A DNA stretch of 44,590 bases from an uncultured Gallionellaceae bacterium (GTDB lineage: Bacteria; Pseudomonadota; Gammaproteobacteria; Burkholderiales; Gallionellaceae), in assembly GCA_903847155.1 (NCBI GenBank), contig CAINCU010000003.1, forward strand, positions 1-44,590, in the 5' to 3' direction. Below the pieces are notes generated by a model that searched no databases, was not told the DNA's origin, and saw only the letters and a list, made by a program, of their open reading frames with translations. Below are positions 33,775 to 41,049 of this stretch, one piece after another (position 1 is the first letter of the stretch; the number at the start of each line of letters is the position of its first letter). The translations under genes were made by a program, and so were the position numbers.

Positions 33775-34788
33775 CTAGCGGATATCCCTGACCACGCGAA
33801 AACCAAAGATGCTGAATCTCAACCTTGGATCGTTGCTGTTGCGCACAGCGGCACGCACGTTGCGCGGACCGTTGTTCCATGAACCGCCGCGCAGCGTGCG
33901 CTTCTCGCCATCACCCTGCCAGATACTGGCGTCAGTCGGTGCGTTGATATAGTTCGGGTGATAGCTTTCCTCGGTCCATTCCCACACATTGCCCAGCATG
34001 TCGTACAGCCCCACGTCGTTGGCCTTGAAGCTACCGACTGGAGCGGTGAACACATATCCATCCGTGCATTGATGCACTGTCCAGGACGATGCGCCGAGTA
34101 TCGCTGCCTGCACCGTCTTGTCCCCGGTATTCGCGTAAGCGCACGCATCATCCGGCTTGTCTCCCCAGTAGCGTGCGGTGGTGGTGCCACCGCGCGCGGC
34201 GAATTCCCATTCGGCCTCTGTCGGCAGACGATAGTGTTTGCCGGTCTTGCGCGACAACCATTTCGTATAGGCTGTGGCATCGTCCCAATTGACACAGGTA
34301 ACCGGATGTTTGTCGGTTTGCGGGAAGCCGGGATTGCGCCAGTTAAGCCCGCTGATTTCTTCAAACTTGCCTTCCTTCAGCGCCCAGCATTTATCGCCGA
34401 CACTGTATTTGGTACTTTTCACAAATTCCGCAAACTCGCCACGCGTAACCTCGGTTTGGCCGAACGCAACGGCAGCAATCCGGACGTTATGCATGGGGCC
34501 TTCGTCTTCGCCACGCCCTTCCTCGGCATGCCCGGCATTGGCATCGGGCGAACCCATGACAAAGTTCCCGGCAGGGATGAGCACCAGCCTGGGACAACTA
34601 TTACAGTCGCGAAAAGGCTTGTTCACTTTGGTTGTATTGTTGTGTTCGGTTGTCTTCACTGCTTCAGGTGTACGGGCGACTGGAGTTTGAGTAACGTCTT
34701 TGCCTTGATCTGCGGCCAGAGCTTGCACCGGCATCCACAGCGAACAGCAGGCAACAATGATGGGACCTGATAGATTTTGCATTTTCAT
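33775..34788 (-). CDS. SUMF1/FGE-fold domain protein, exported
   Basis: The start ATG 34788 follows GGAGGCACGAAC; the protein has 337 residues. A signal sequence ends near ALAADQ. The sulfatase-modifying-factor fold spans about 75-335: LVLIPAGNFVMGSPD, HPVTCVNWDDATAYTKWLSRKTGKHYRLPTEAEWEFAARGG, GLYDMLGNVWEWTEESYHP, RTLRGGSWNNGPRNVRAA, FGFRVVRD. The C-terminal Cys pair used by true formylglycine-generating enzymes is absent: the segment after GGS has none. It is therefore probably a non-FGE member of the fold (binding or other periplasmic role). It is followed by an outer-membrane-like gene. Confidence 0.9.
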   Translation of the reverse strand: MKMQNLSGPIIVACCSLWMPVQALAADQGKDVTQTPVARTPEAVKTTEHNNTTKVNKPFRDCNSCPRLVLIPAGNFVMGSPDANAGHAEEGRGEDEGPMHNVRIAAVAFGQTEVTRGEFAEFVKSTKYSVGDKCWALKEGKFEEISGLNWRNPGFPQTDKHPVTCVNWDDATAYTKWLSRKTGKHYRLPTEAEWEFAARGGTTTARYWGDKPDDACAYANTGDKTVQAAILGASSWTVHQCTDGYVFTAPVGSFKANDVGLYDMLGNVWEWTEESYHPNYINAPTDASIWQGDGEKRTLRGGSWNNGPRNVRAAVRNSNDPRLRFSIFGFRVVRDIR

Positions 34789-34804
34789 GTTCGTGCCTCC
34801 TTCC

Positions 34805-35280
34805 TCACAAGATTGTCCGTTCATCGGAATCATTGCCGAGCTTTTTAAACACCCGGTTCTCGATTGCCCCGCCAACGACAAGAATGAACATGACGAACAC
34901 GAATGCACACGCCGTGATCAACAACGCTCCCGCACCGCAAGCGCTGCCCAGACAGGCAGCGAGCCAGATGGATGCTGCCGTCGTCAGACCATGCACGCTC
35001 TGCCCATTTTCAGTGCGCAGAATCACGCCCGCTCCCAGAAAACCAATGCCGGTGATGATGTCTTGAATCACGCGGCTCACCGAATCGAAGTGCAATACCG
35101 CATTAGCTTCTACGCTCCAGGTGACCAATGCCGTTGCGATCGCTGCACCCAATGCGACCAGTGCATGCGTGCGCAGCCGACGGGCTTGTGCATCAACTCG
35201 CGGTTCAATCCGACCAGACCGCCGACAACAGTTGCCGCCGAGAAGCGCAGAAAAATATCGACAACAGAATCGAACATCAT
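34805..35280 (-). pseudogene. mgtC-family gene with a frameshift
   Basis: The start ATG 35280 after GAGGTATCC encodes MMFDSVVDIFLRFSAATVVGGLVGLNRELMHKPVG, the classic MgtC N-terminus. At about 35174-35178 the frame is lost; the continuation LRTHALVALGAAIATALVTW and the rest (ITGIGFLGAGVILR, VHGLTTAASIWLAACLGSACG) are in another frame. One missing base (GGC-TGC where GGC-CTG is expected) explains it. Intact it would be a ~158-residue membrane protein of the MgtC/SapB family. It is either a true pseudogene or a base-call error. An operator copy (35409-35424) lies upstream. Confidence 0.88.
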
Positions 35281-35381
35281 GGATACCTCACCGAATGCTT
35301 GGGTGACACTAATCAGCGCCAAGTATCGCTCATGCAACTGTGTTGCCCCGGTTGTGGAAACACATGATGAACATGGTGAGA

Positions 35382-35424
35382 AGTTTAGGCTGACGGGGGA
35401 TTGAATACGGTACGCTAGCGAACA
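35382..35424 (-). promoter_or_regulatory. CRP/FNR-like site and promoter of mgtC
   Basis: On the minus strand the site reads TGTTCGCTAGCGTACC (35409-35424), with a good left arm. TAAACT (35382-35387) begins 22 bases after it. Confidence 0.55.
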
Positions 35425-35527
35425 TAAAACATAATCAGACTGCTTTGCGTTAACCAGGATCAAGCGAAAAAATTCACACCGACTTTCACTGAAAGCCAAT
35501 AGATACGCCATTCTACATGCGCAGAAC

Positions 35528-35553
35528 GATGCAGATCGCCTATTGACGGGCGT
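35528..35553 (-). repeat. dispersed 26-bp repeat, copy C (inverted)
   Basis: GATGCAGATCGCCTATTGAC then GGGCGT is the reverse complement of the repeat at 3534-3562. It lies in the 480-bp gap between mgtC and the GGDEF/EAL gene, which otherwise holds only the operator and the two palindromic repeats listed next. Confidence 0.8.
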
Positions 35554-35583
35554 CTTCACGAGGTTGGGTTTTTGAAAGAATTC

Positions 35584-35610
35584 GCGTGGGCACATGAAAC
35601 GTACCCACCC
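35584..35610. repeat. GTGGGCAC palindromic repeat, copy 2 (inverted)
   Basis: The reverse complement, GGGTGGGTACGTTTCATGTG then CCCACGC, differs from the copy at 14192-14218 at about three of 27 positions. It carries an 8-bp stem with one mismatch. Confidence 0.7.
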
Positions 35611-35628
35611 TACATAAACTATTAATTC

Positions 35629-35760
35629 GTCACACCGGCGAAGGCCGGTGCCTAGTAAAAAAATAGGCGCAGTGCAACGCACTGACGTAACGGCCTTATA
35701 AAAAACCGCTGGATTCCGGCCTTCGCCGGAATGACGGAATTTGAATTATTAGAGATGCCC
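35629..35760 (-). repeat. composite REP/BIME-like element, copy 3 (inverted)
   Basis: Read on the minus strand it runs GGGCATCTCTAATAATTCAA, CCGTCATTCCGGCGAAGGCC, an inner CGTTACGTCAGTGCGTTGCA, and ends with the ACACCGGC-CTTC-GCCGGTGT hairpin. It is closely similar to copy 2. Its end abuts the stop codon of the GGDEF/EAL gene and could act as a terminator. Confidence 0.9.
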
Positions 35761-38421
35761 TTAAATCTGATCTTTCAGCTTTGCCTCGAATTCCCCGATC
35801 GGCACCGGCCTGCCGAACAGAAAACCCTGACAGAGCCCGCATCCGTGCTGCTGCAGAAATGCGCGCTGCTGTTCCGTCTCCACGCCTTCGGCGATGACTT
35901 CCATGCCCAGATTGTTGGCCATGCCGATGATGGTTTGCACGATGACTGCATCAGTGTGTTTCACGCCGATGTTGCGCACGAAGGATTGGTCGATCTTCAA
36001 TTGGTCTAGCGGTAACTGAGTCAGATAAGCCAGCGATGAAAAGCCGGTGCCGAAGTCGTCCATGGAGAAAAGTACGCCGATTGTTCGGAGTGCCTGCATC
36101 GTGACGATGGTGTCTGCCACGTTGTCCAGCACCAGACTTTCGGTGAGTTCGAGCTTGAGATGGTCGGCGGTGATCGCATGGCGGCTCAATGTTTGGCGCA
36201 CTTGCTCGACAAAATGCAGTTGACGGAACTGGCGCGCGCTGACATTGATGGAAAGTTGCAGATCGCGTGTCAGTGGATCGGATTCCCATGCCTTGAGTTG
36301 GGCGCAGGCGGTGTCCATCACCCATTGCCCGATGAGCAATATCAGTCCGCTTTCTTCCGCCAGCGGGATGAACTGCGCGGGTGAAACCAGACCACGCTGT
36401 GGATGTTGCCAGCGTATCAACGCCTCTGCGCCGATAATATGACCGCTGTGCTCTACCTGCATCTGGTAATAAAGGCTGAGTTGGTTTTCCGACAATGCAT
36501 TATGCAAATCTTTTTCCATAGCCATGCGATCTTCCAGCACCGCCTGCATGTCGGCATCGTAGAAACGCAGGGTATTGCGTCCGCTCGCTTTCGCTTGATA
36601 CATGGCGGCATCGGCACGCTTGAGCAGTTCGTCCACCGTGCTGTCATGGTTGTGAAACAAGTTGATGCCGATGCTGGCGGTGCAATGGTATTCGTAGTCT
36701 TGCAGCGAATAAGGCTGCCTGAGGAAGTCGAGGATTTTCCCCGCTACGGTTTCCGCTTGGGCAGCGGCTTGCGCCGGTTCGGTATTCAACGATTCCAGGA
36801 TGACGACGAAATCATCTCCGCCCATCCGTGCCACGGTATCGCCTTCACGCATACAGGTTTGCAGCCGATTGGCCACCTCGATCAGCAACAGATCGCCGAT
36901 GTTATGTCCCTTGGTATCGTTAAGGGCCTTGAAGTTATCGAGATCGAGGTACAGGATCGCACCGTAGTTGTGATGCCGCGTGCTGGCAGACAGGGCATGC
37001 TGCAAGCGATCATTCAGCAGACGGCGATTCGGCAAACTGGTCAACGGATCGTAGTAAGCCAGACGCTCGATCTCTTTCTCTGCATGCTTGCGCTCGGTGA
37101 TGTCGCGGAAATACCAGACACGCCCGTGATATTTGCCGTCCGCAGCGGTAACCGGAGCGGAATAGCGATCAATGATCCTGCCGTCTATTAGTTGTATTTC
37201 CTCGCTACTCTTCTCGTTGCGATGCGCATATAAATATTTCACCCGGACGATGAACGCTTCCGGGTCTGCAACGTGTTCAACAATTGCTTTGAGCACGGGC
37301 GCATCCAGCCCTGTGTTCACGAGCTGTGGGGAGAGTTGCCATAAATCGGTGAATTGTCGATTGAAGGTGATGATTCTGGAATGCTCGTCGACCACCAGGA
37401 TGGCATCGGGCGAAGTCTCCTGCTGAGTTTGCAGGATCATGTTCTTGAATTCGATTTCCTTCTGTGCACGGATGCGCTGAGACTGGTAGGCAAAGTTGCT
37501 GAGCGCAAAACTGATATCACCTGACATTTCCACCAGCAGATTGCGCGCAGGCTCGTCGAATGAATCGACCTCGCCGGCATACAAAGTGAATGCGCCGACG
37601 ACGATGCCCTCTCTGCGCAACGGCAGCGAAGCGGATGCGGCCAAACCCGCGAGCGCGGCGCGCTCTTGCCACGGAAGAGTCTGCGGGTCGTGCAAAAAGT
37701 CCTGACACCAGAACGGCTCGTTTTCTCTGATGGCAGTACCAGTCGGGCTGTGTCCGAACGGGCTAGCCATATCTGCCGAGATGTTCACGTCTTTCAGGTA
37801 CGCAGTGTCATCGCCAAAGCTGGCGACCGGCCGCACCATGTTTGTTTCATTGTCAATCATGCCGATCCATGCCATCTTCATGCCGCCGAAGCGCACCGCA
37901 GCGCGACAGGCTTCCAGAAATAATTCTTCTTCTCCGGTGCAATGCACGATGGCCTTGTTGCATTGGCTCAGCGCAGCATACAACTGCGTGTGGCGCAGAA
38001 TGGTCGCGTGATCCGCTTTGCGCTCGGAAATATTGCGGATGTTGCACTGGATGACTTTGATGCCTTCGCAGTCGTAAGTATTGCTGACGAATTCAACCGC
38101 GATTTTTGCACCTGCCTTGGTTTTGAGCGGCAGGTCTTTGTAGCGGACATAGCCTTTTGTTTGCAGTTCCTCGAACATCTCCTTGCTCTGCGCGATGTCC
38201 GCAAACGAACCCACTTCCCAAATCTTTTTTCCAAGAAACTCGGTATGCGAATAGCCCAGCATGGCGATCAGGTAGGGATTGACGTCTTCGATCTGCGCCG
38301 TCTTTGCATTGAGCAACAGAATGCCGTCCTGCGCGGTTTCAAATAATCGACGATAGCGACTTTCGGAAATTCGCAGTGCTTTTAGAGCGGGATCGCTGAA
38401 TGGAGAAGTTCGTAGTGTCAT
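35761..38421 (-). CDS. PAS-GAF-PAS-GGDEF-EAL protein (c-di-GMP turnover)
   Basis: This 886-residue protein has an N-terminal PAS domain (SRYRRLFETAQDGILLLNAKTAQIEDVNPYLIAMLGYSHTEFLGK), a GAF domain about 165-310 (HSPTGTAIRENEPFWCQDF), and a second PAS (ETSPDAILVVDEHSRIITFNRQF). The GGDEF domain (YDPLTSLPNRRLLNDRL) carries GGDDF and an RxxD inhibitory site five residues before it (REGD). The EAL domain has intact EALIRW, NVSARQF, ELTES and DDFGTGFSSLAYL. It may both make and degrade c-di-GMP. No membrane helix is seen, so it is probably a cytoplasmic sensor. It is separated from the HD-GYP gene by 131 bp. Confidence 0.95.
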   Translation of the reverse strand: MTLRTSPFSDPALKALRISESRYRRLFETAQDGILLLNAKTAQIEDVNPYLIAMLGYSHTEFLGKKIWEVGSFADIAQSKEMFEELQTKGYVRYKDLPLKTKAGAKIAVEFVSNTYDCEGIKVIQCNIRNISERKADHATILRHTQLYAALSQCNKAIVHCTGEEELFLEACRAAVRFGGMKMAWIGMIDNETNMVRPVASFGDDTAYLKDVNISADMASPFGHSPTGTAIRENEPFWCQDFLHDPQTLPWQERAALAGLAASASLPLRREGIVVGAFTLYAGEVDSFDEPARNLLVEMSGDISFALSNFAYQSQRIRAQKEIEFKNMILQTQQETSPDAILVVDEHSRIITFNRQFTDLWQLSPQLVNTGLDAPVLKAIVEHVADPEAFIVRVKYLYAHRNEKSSEEIQLIDGRIIDRYSAPVTAADGKYHGRVWYFRDITERKHAEKEIERLAYYDPLTSLPNRRLLNDRLQHALSASTRHHNYGAILYLDLDNFKALNDTKGHNIGDLLLIEVANRLQTCMREGDTVARMGGDDFVVILESLNTEPAQAAAQAETVAGKILDFLRQPYSLQDYEYHCTASIGINLFHNHDSTVDELLKRADAAMYQAKASGRNTLRFYDADMQAVLEDRMAMEKDLHNALSENQLSLYYQMQVEHSGHIIGAEALIRWQHPQRGLVSPAQFIPLAEESGLILLIGQWVMDTACAQLKAWESDPLTRDLQLSINVSARQFRQLHFVEQVRQTLSRHAITADHLKLELTESLVLDNVADTIVTMQALRTIGVLFSMDDFGTGFSSLAYLTQLPLDQLKIDQSFVRNIGVKHTDAVIVQTIIGMANNLGMEVIAEGVETEQQRAFLQQHGCGLCQGFLFGRPVPIGEFEAKLKDQI

Positions 38422-38552
38422 ACATCTGACCCAAGATTATTACAGAATGAAGAAACTTCACCTTGGACTAGATCAAGAAAATTGTCTGGGCGTTAGTGCA
38501 TATTACGCCGTACCTTCACAAAATAGAAACTCCGTGGTGGGTTTCATCGAGC

Positions 38553-39617
38553 CTACTCCGTGTAAGCCTCGAAGATATTGCGAAACGCCAAGTGGTTCTT
38601 CTTGAATACGGCATAAACGATCGGGTCGAAATGCTCCGGCAGAGTTCGCCCATCGCCGTAGATCATTATTTCCATGGTCTTCTGGTGGTCGAAGGCGGGC
38701 TTGTACGGGCGCTTGCTGCGCAGTGCATCGTAGATGTCGCAGATGTTCATGATGCGTGCTGCCAGCGGTATTTGTTCCGCCTGTTTGCCATTCGGATAAC
38801 CGCTGCCATCCCAGCGCTCGTGGTGATTGAGCGCGATCTCCGCTCCCATCTTGAGATAGGGCGACTTGCTGTTGCCGAGGATCTGCGCCCCCATCGCGGC
38901 ATGAGTTTTCATGATCTCACTTTCTTCCGGCGTATGTTCGCCCGGCTTGAGCAGGATATGGTCGGGAACGCCGATCTTGCCGATGTCGTGCATCGGGCTG
39001 GCGAAAAATATCTTGTCGACGAAGGCATCATCCAGCGCAAGCATCTTTGCCAGCGCCTGACTGTAATAGCTGATGCGTTTCACATGCGCGCCGGTGTCTT
39101 CATCCTTGTGTTCCGCCGCGCGCGTCATGCTGAAGATGGTTTCCAGATAGCTGGATTGAAGCTCTGCGGTTCTTTCCTGCACGCGTTGTTCCAGAACATC
39201 GTTGTAATTGCGCAAGTCCTTGTGCAGCAGCCGCACCTCCAGCATATTGTGCACGCGCACCAGCACCTCGGCTAACTCGAACGGCTTGCTGATGAAATCC
39301 TTCGCACCCGCTTTCAGGGCATGCAGCTTGTGGTCGGGTTGCGCGGTGATCACCAGCACCGGCAGATAGTCGCCCGTTTCGATCTCCTTGAGACCTTCCA
39401 TCACCTGAAAGCCGTCCATGCCGGGCATCTGTAAATCAAGCAGGATCAGATCGTAATTATTTTTGCGATGCAGTTCGCAGACCTGGCGCGGATCGGTGGT
39501 GGAGGTGATGGAGAGATAGCCTGCGCCGCGAATGATGCGTTCCAGCAACAGAACATTGGCCTCCAGATCGTCAACGATCAGGATATTGCCTTGAAGAGTG
39601 TCGGAGGTATTAATCAT
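38553..39617 (-). CDS. response regulator with HD-GYP phosphodiesterase domain
   Basis: This 354-residue protein has a receiver at ~10-130 (ILIVDDLEANVLLLERIIRG, phospho-Asp in LILLDLQMPGMDGFQVMEGL, Lys in FISKPFELAEV). A coiled linker (NDVLEQRVQERTAELQSSY) follows, then an HD-GYP domain with ASPMHDIGKIGVPDHILLKPG and NHHERWDGSGYPNGKQ. Proteins of this kind hydrolyse c-di-GMP when phosphorylated. The start MINTSDTLQGNILIVDD resembles the start of three neighbouring regulators. It lies 17 bp after the receiver-DUF1003 gene. Confidence 0.95.
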   Translation of the reverse strand: MINTSDTLQGNILIVDDLEANVLLLERIIRGAGYLSITSTTDPRQVCELHRKNNYDLILLDLQMPGMDGFQVMEGLKEIETGDYLPVLVITAQPDHKLHALKAGAKDFISKPFELAEVLVRVHNMLEVRLLHKDLRNYNDVLEQRVQERTAELQSSYLETIFSMTRAAEHKDEDTGAHVKRISYYSQALAKMLALDDAFVDKIFFASPMHDIGKIGVPDHILLKPGEHTPEESEIMKTHAAMGAQILGNSKSPYLKMGAEIALNHHERWDGSGYPNGKQAEQIPLAARIMNICDIYDALRSKRPYKPAFDHQKTMEIMIYGDGRTLPEHFDPIVYAVFKKNHLAFRNIFEAYTE

Positions 39618-39634
39618 TACTTTTGCTCCAGTTT

Positions 39635-40579
39635 TTATCTTGCGGCGCGCCGTTGCAGGCGCACGATTTCAGCGAGCACATCTTCCGGTTTGGTTTCCAT
39701 TTCAAGATCCGCATCGGCAAGGTTGCGGTCTTCATTGTTGCTGATGCCGAGTTTGCATTGGATGTCATGCAGCATTTGCAACACCCGTGTCAGCTCATGT
39801 TCGGTGAGCAGGCTGGTTTGCAAGCCCAGATCGGTAAGACGTTCTGCCTGTTTGCCGAACAGGTTCTGGCTGATGAGCACGAAGGTAGAAAGAAAGATGG
39901 CTTCCAGCGACACAGTCATGGTCAGCAGTTCGTAGGGATAGCGATCGAAAGGAGTGATACCGAAACGTCCGGTGTTGAGCAATATCCAGGCTGCAAACCA
40001 CGCGATATGCACAAACAGGAAAGTCATGCTGCCTGAAAAAGAAGTCATGCCGTTGGCGATGCGATCTTGCAAACTTTGCTCGCTGACTGCCTTTTGGCGC
40101 ACCTGGATGATCTTGCGGATGTTGCGCTGAATGATGCCGGACAGTGCCGGATTGTCTTCGCGGTGATCGGCGATTTCCTTTTGCATCAAGCGCATTTCCA
40201 GCAGGTTGCGGACGCGTGCCAGTACTTCGGTAATTTCAAACGGTTTGCTGACGAAATCTTTCGCTCCGGCTTGCAGTGCGCGTTCCTTGTGACCCGGTTC
40301 GGCGGTGATGACCAGCACCTGCGGGTAGTCATCTGCCTCGAATGCATTCAGGCATTCCATCACCTGGAATCCATCCATGCCGGGCATTTGAATATCGAGC
40401 AGGATCAGGTCGTAGTGATTTTTTTGGTGCAGCTTGCACACCTCGTGCGGCAACATCGTGGAAGTGACGGCAACATAGCCCGCGCCGTGCAGCATCCGCT
40501 CAAGCAGCGTGACATTGGCCTGCTGGTCGTCAACGATCAGGATGCTGGCGTTCAAAATGTCGGAGGTACTGACCATCAT
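39635..40579 (-). CDS. receiver fused to membrane DUF1003 domain
   Basis: This 314-residue protein has a complete receiver (ILIVDDQQANVTLLERMLHGAGY, LILLDIQMPGMDGFQVMECL, FVSKPFEITEVLARVRNLLEMRL). A DUF1003-like region follows at ~170-265, with two membrane helices (MTFLFVHIAWFAAWILLNTG; PYELLTMTVSLEAIFLSTFVLI) and SQNLFGKQAERLTDLGLQTSLLTEHELTRVLQ. DUF1003 is usually a stand-alone membrane protein. The fusion suggests phosphorylation-controlled activity at the membrane, which is inference. Its ATG overlaps the stop of the upstream receiver gene by 4 bp. Confidence 0.9.
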   Translation of the reverse strand: MMVSTSDILNASILIVDDQQANVTLLERMLHGAGYVAVTSTMLPHEVCKLHQKNHYDLILLDIQMPGMDGFQVMECLNAFEADDYPQVLVITAEPGHKERALQAGAKDFVSKPFEITEVLARVRNLLEMRLMQKEIADHREDNPALSGIIQRNIRKIIQVRQKAVSEQSLQDRIANGMTSFSGSMTFLFVHIAWFAAWILLNTGRFGITPFDRYPYELLTMTVSLEAIFLSTFVLISQNLFGKQAERLTDLGLQTSLLTEHELTRVLQMLHDIQCKLGISNNEDRNLADADLEMETKPEDVLAEIVRLQRRAAR

Positions 40580-41049
40580 TTAGGTACCGGATTGATTGCA
40601 GCAGCTGATTCCGCAGTCACAAATTTCAGCGCCTTATCCAGCGCCTGCATGAATTCATTGACCTTGATGGGCTTGGTTATATAGCGCAGGAATCCCGCTT
40701 TAAGTCCTTTTTTGATGTCTTCCGGCAAGGCGTTACCACTGATGGCAATGACCGGAATGTGCGCCGTGAGCGGGTTTGACCGCAGTATCTGCAATGCTTC
40801 GAAACCATTGAGGCCGGGCATGTTGATGTCCATCAGAATCACATCCGGCCTGAATGTGCGCGCAAGCTCAACACCTTTGATTCCGTTTGTCGCAGTCAGC
40901 AGATCGAGTTCCGGGCGGCGCGCAATGAGTTGCTTGAGCAACTTTAAATTGGTCGGGTTGTCCTCTACATAGAGCACAGTATGACGTGGTGTGGCTCGAA
41001 TCGGATGTAGCCAGCTCAGTATGGCGCGAATCGGATGCAGCCAGCTCAT
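40576..41049 (-). CDS. single-domain response regulator with duplicated N-terminal decapeptide
   Basis: This 157-residue receiver (TVLYVEDNPTNLKLLKQLIARRP, DVILMDINMPGLNGFEALQIL, FLRYITKPIKVNEF) belongs to the subfamily at the C-terminal end of the hybrid kinase and of the two-receiver protein. The N-terminus carries a tandem decapeptide, SWLHPIRA-I-L-SWLHPIRA, from a 30-bp DNA duplication (40990-41049). The start overlaps the previous stop by 4 bp. It probably relays phosphate or acts by protein contact, as no output domain is present. Confidence 0.92.
   Translation of the reverse strand: MSWLHPIRAILSWLHPIRATPRHTVLYVEDNPTNLKLLKQLIARRPELDLLTATNGIKGVELARTFRPDVILMDINMPGLNGFEALQILRSNPLTAHIPVIAISGNALPEDIKKGLKAGFLRYITKPIKVNEFMQALDKALKFVTAESAAAINPVPK

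Noticed and set aside
33775-34788. Functional formylglycine-generating enzyme with a sulfatase partner
   Set aside because: The active-site cysteines are missing and no sulfatase gene lies nearby.
35281-35682. Upstream extension of the mgtC frame (…TPVNRRSAS…)
   Set aside because: It runs through REP and dispersed-repeat sequence; ATG 35280 with GAGG is the natural start.
38487-38502. TGGGCGTTAGTGCATA upstream of the GGDEF/EAL gene as another operator
   Set aside because: It matches the palindrome only in part and no -10-like hexamer lies at the standard distance.
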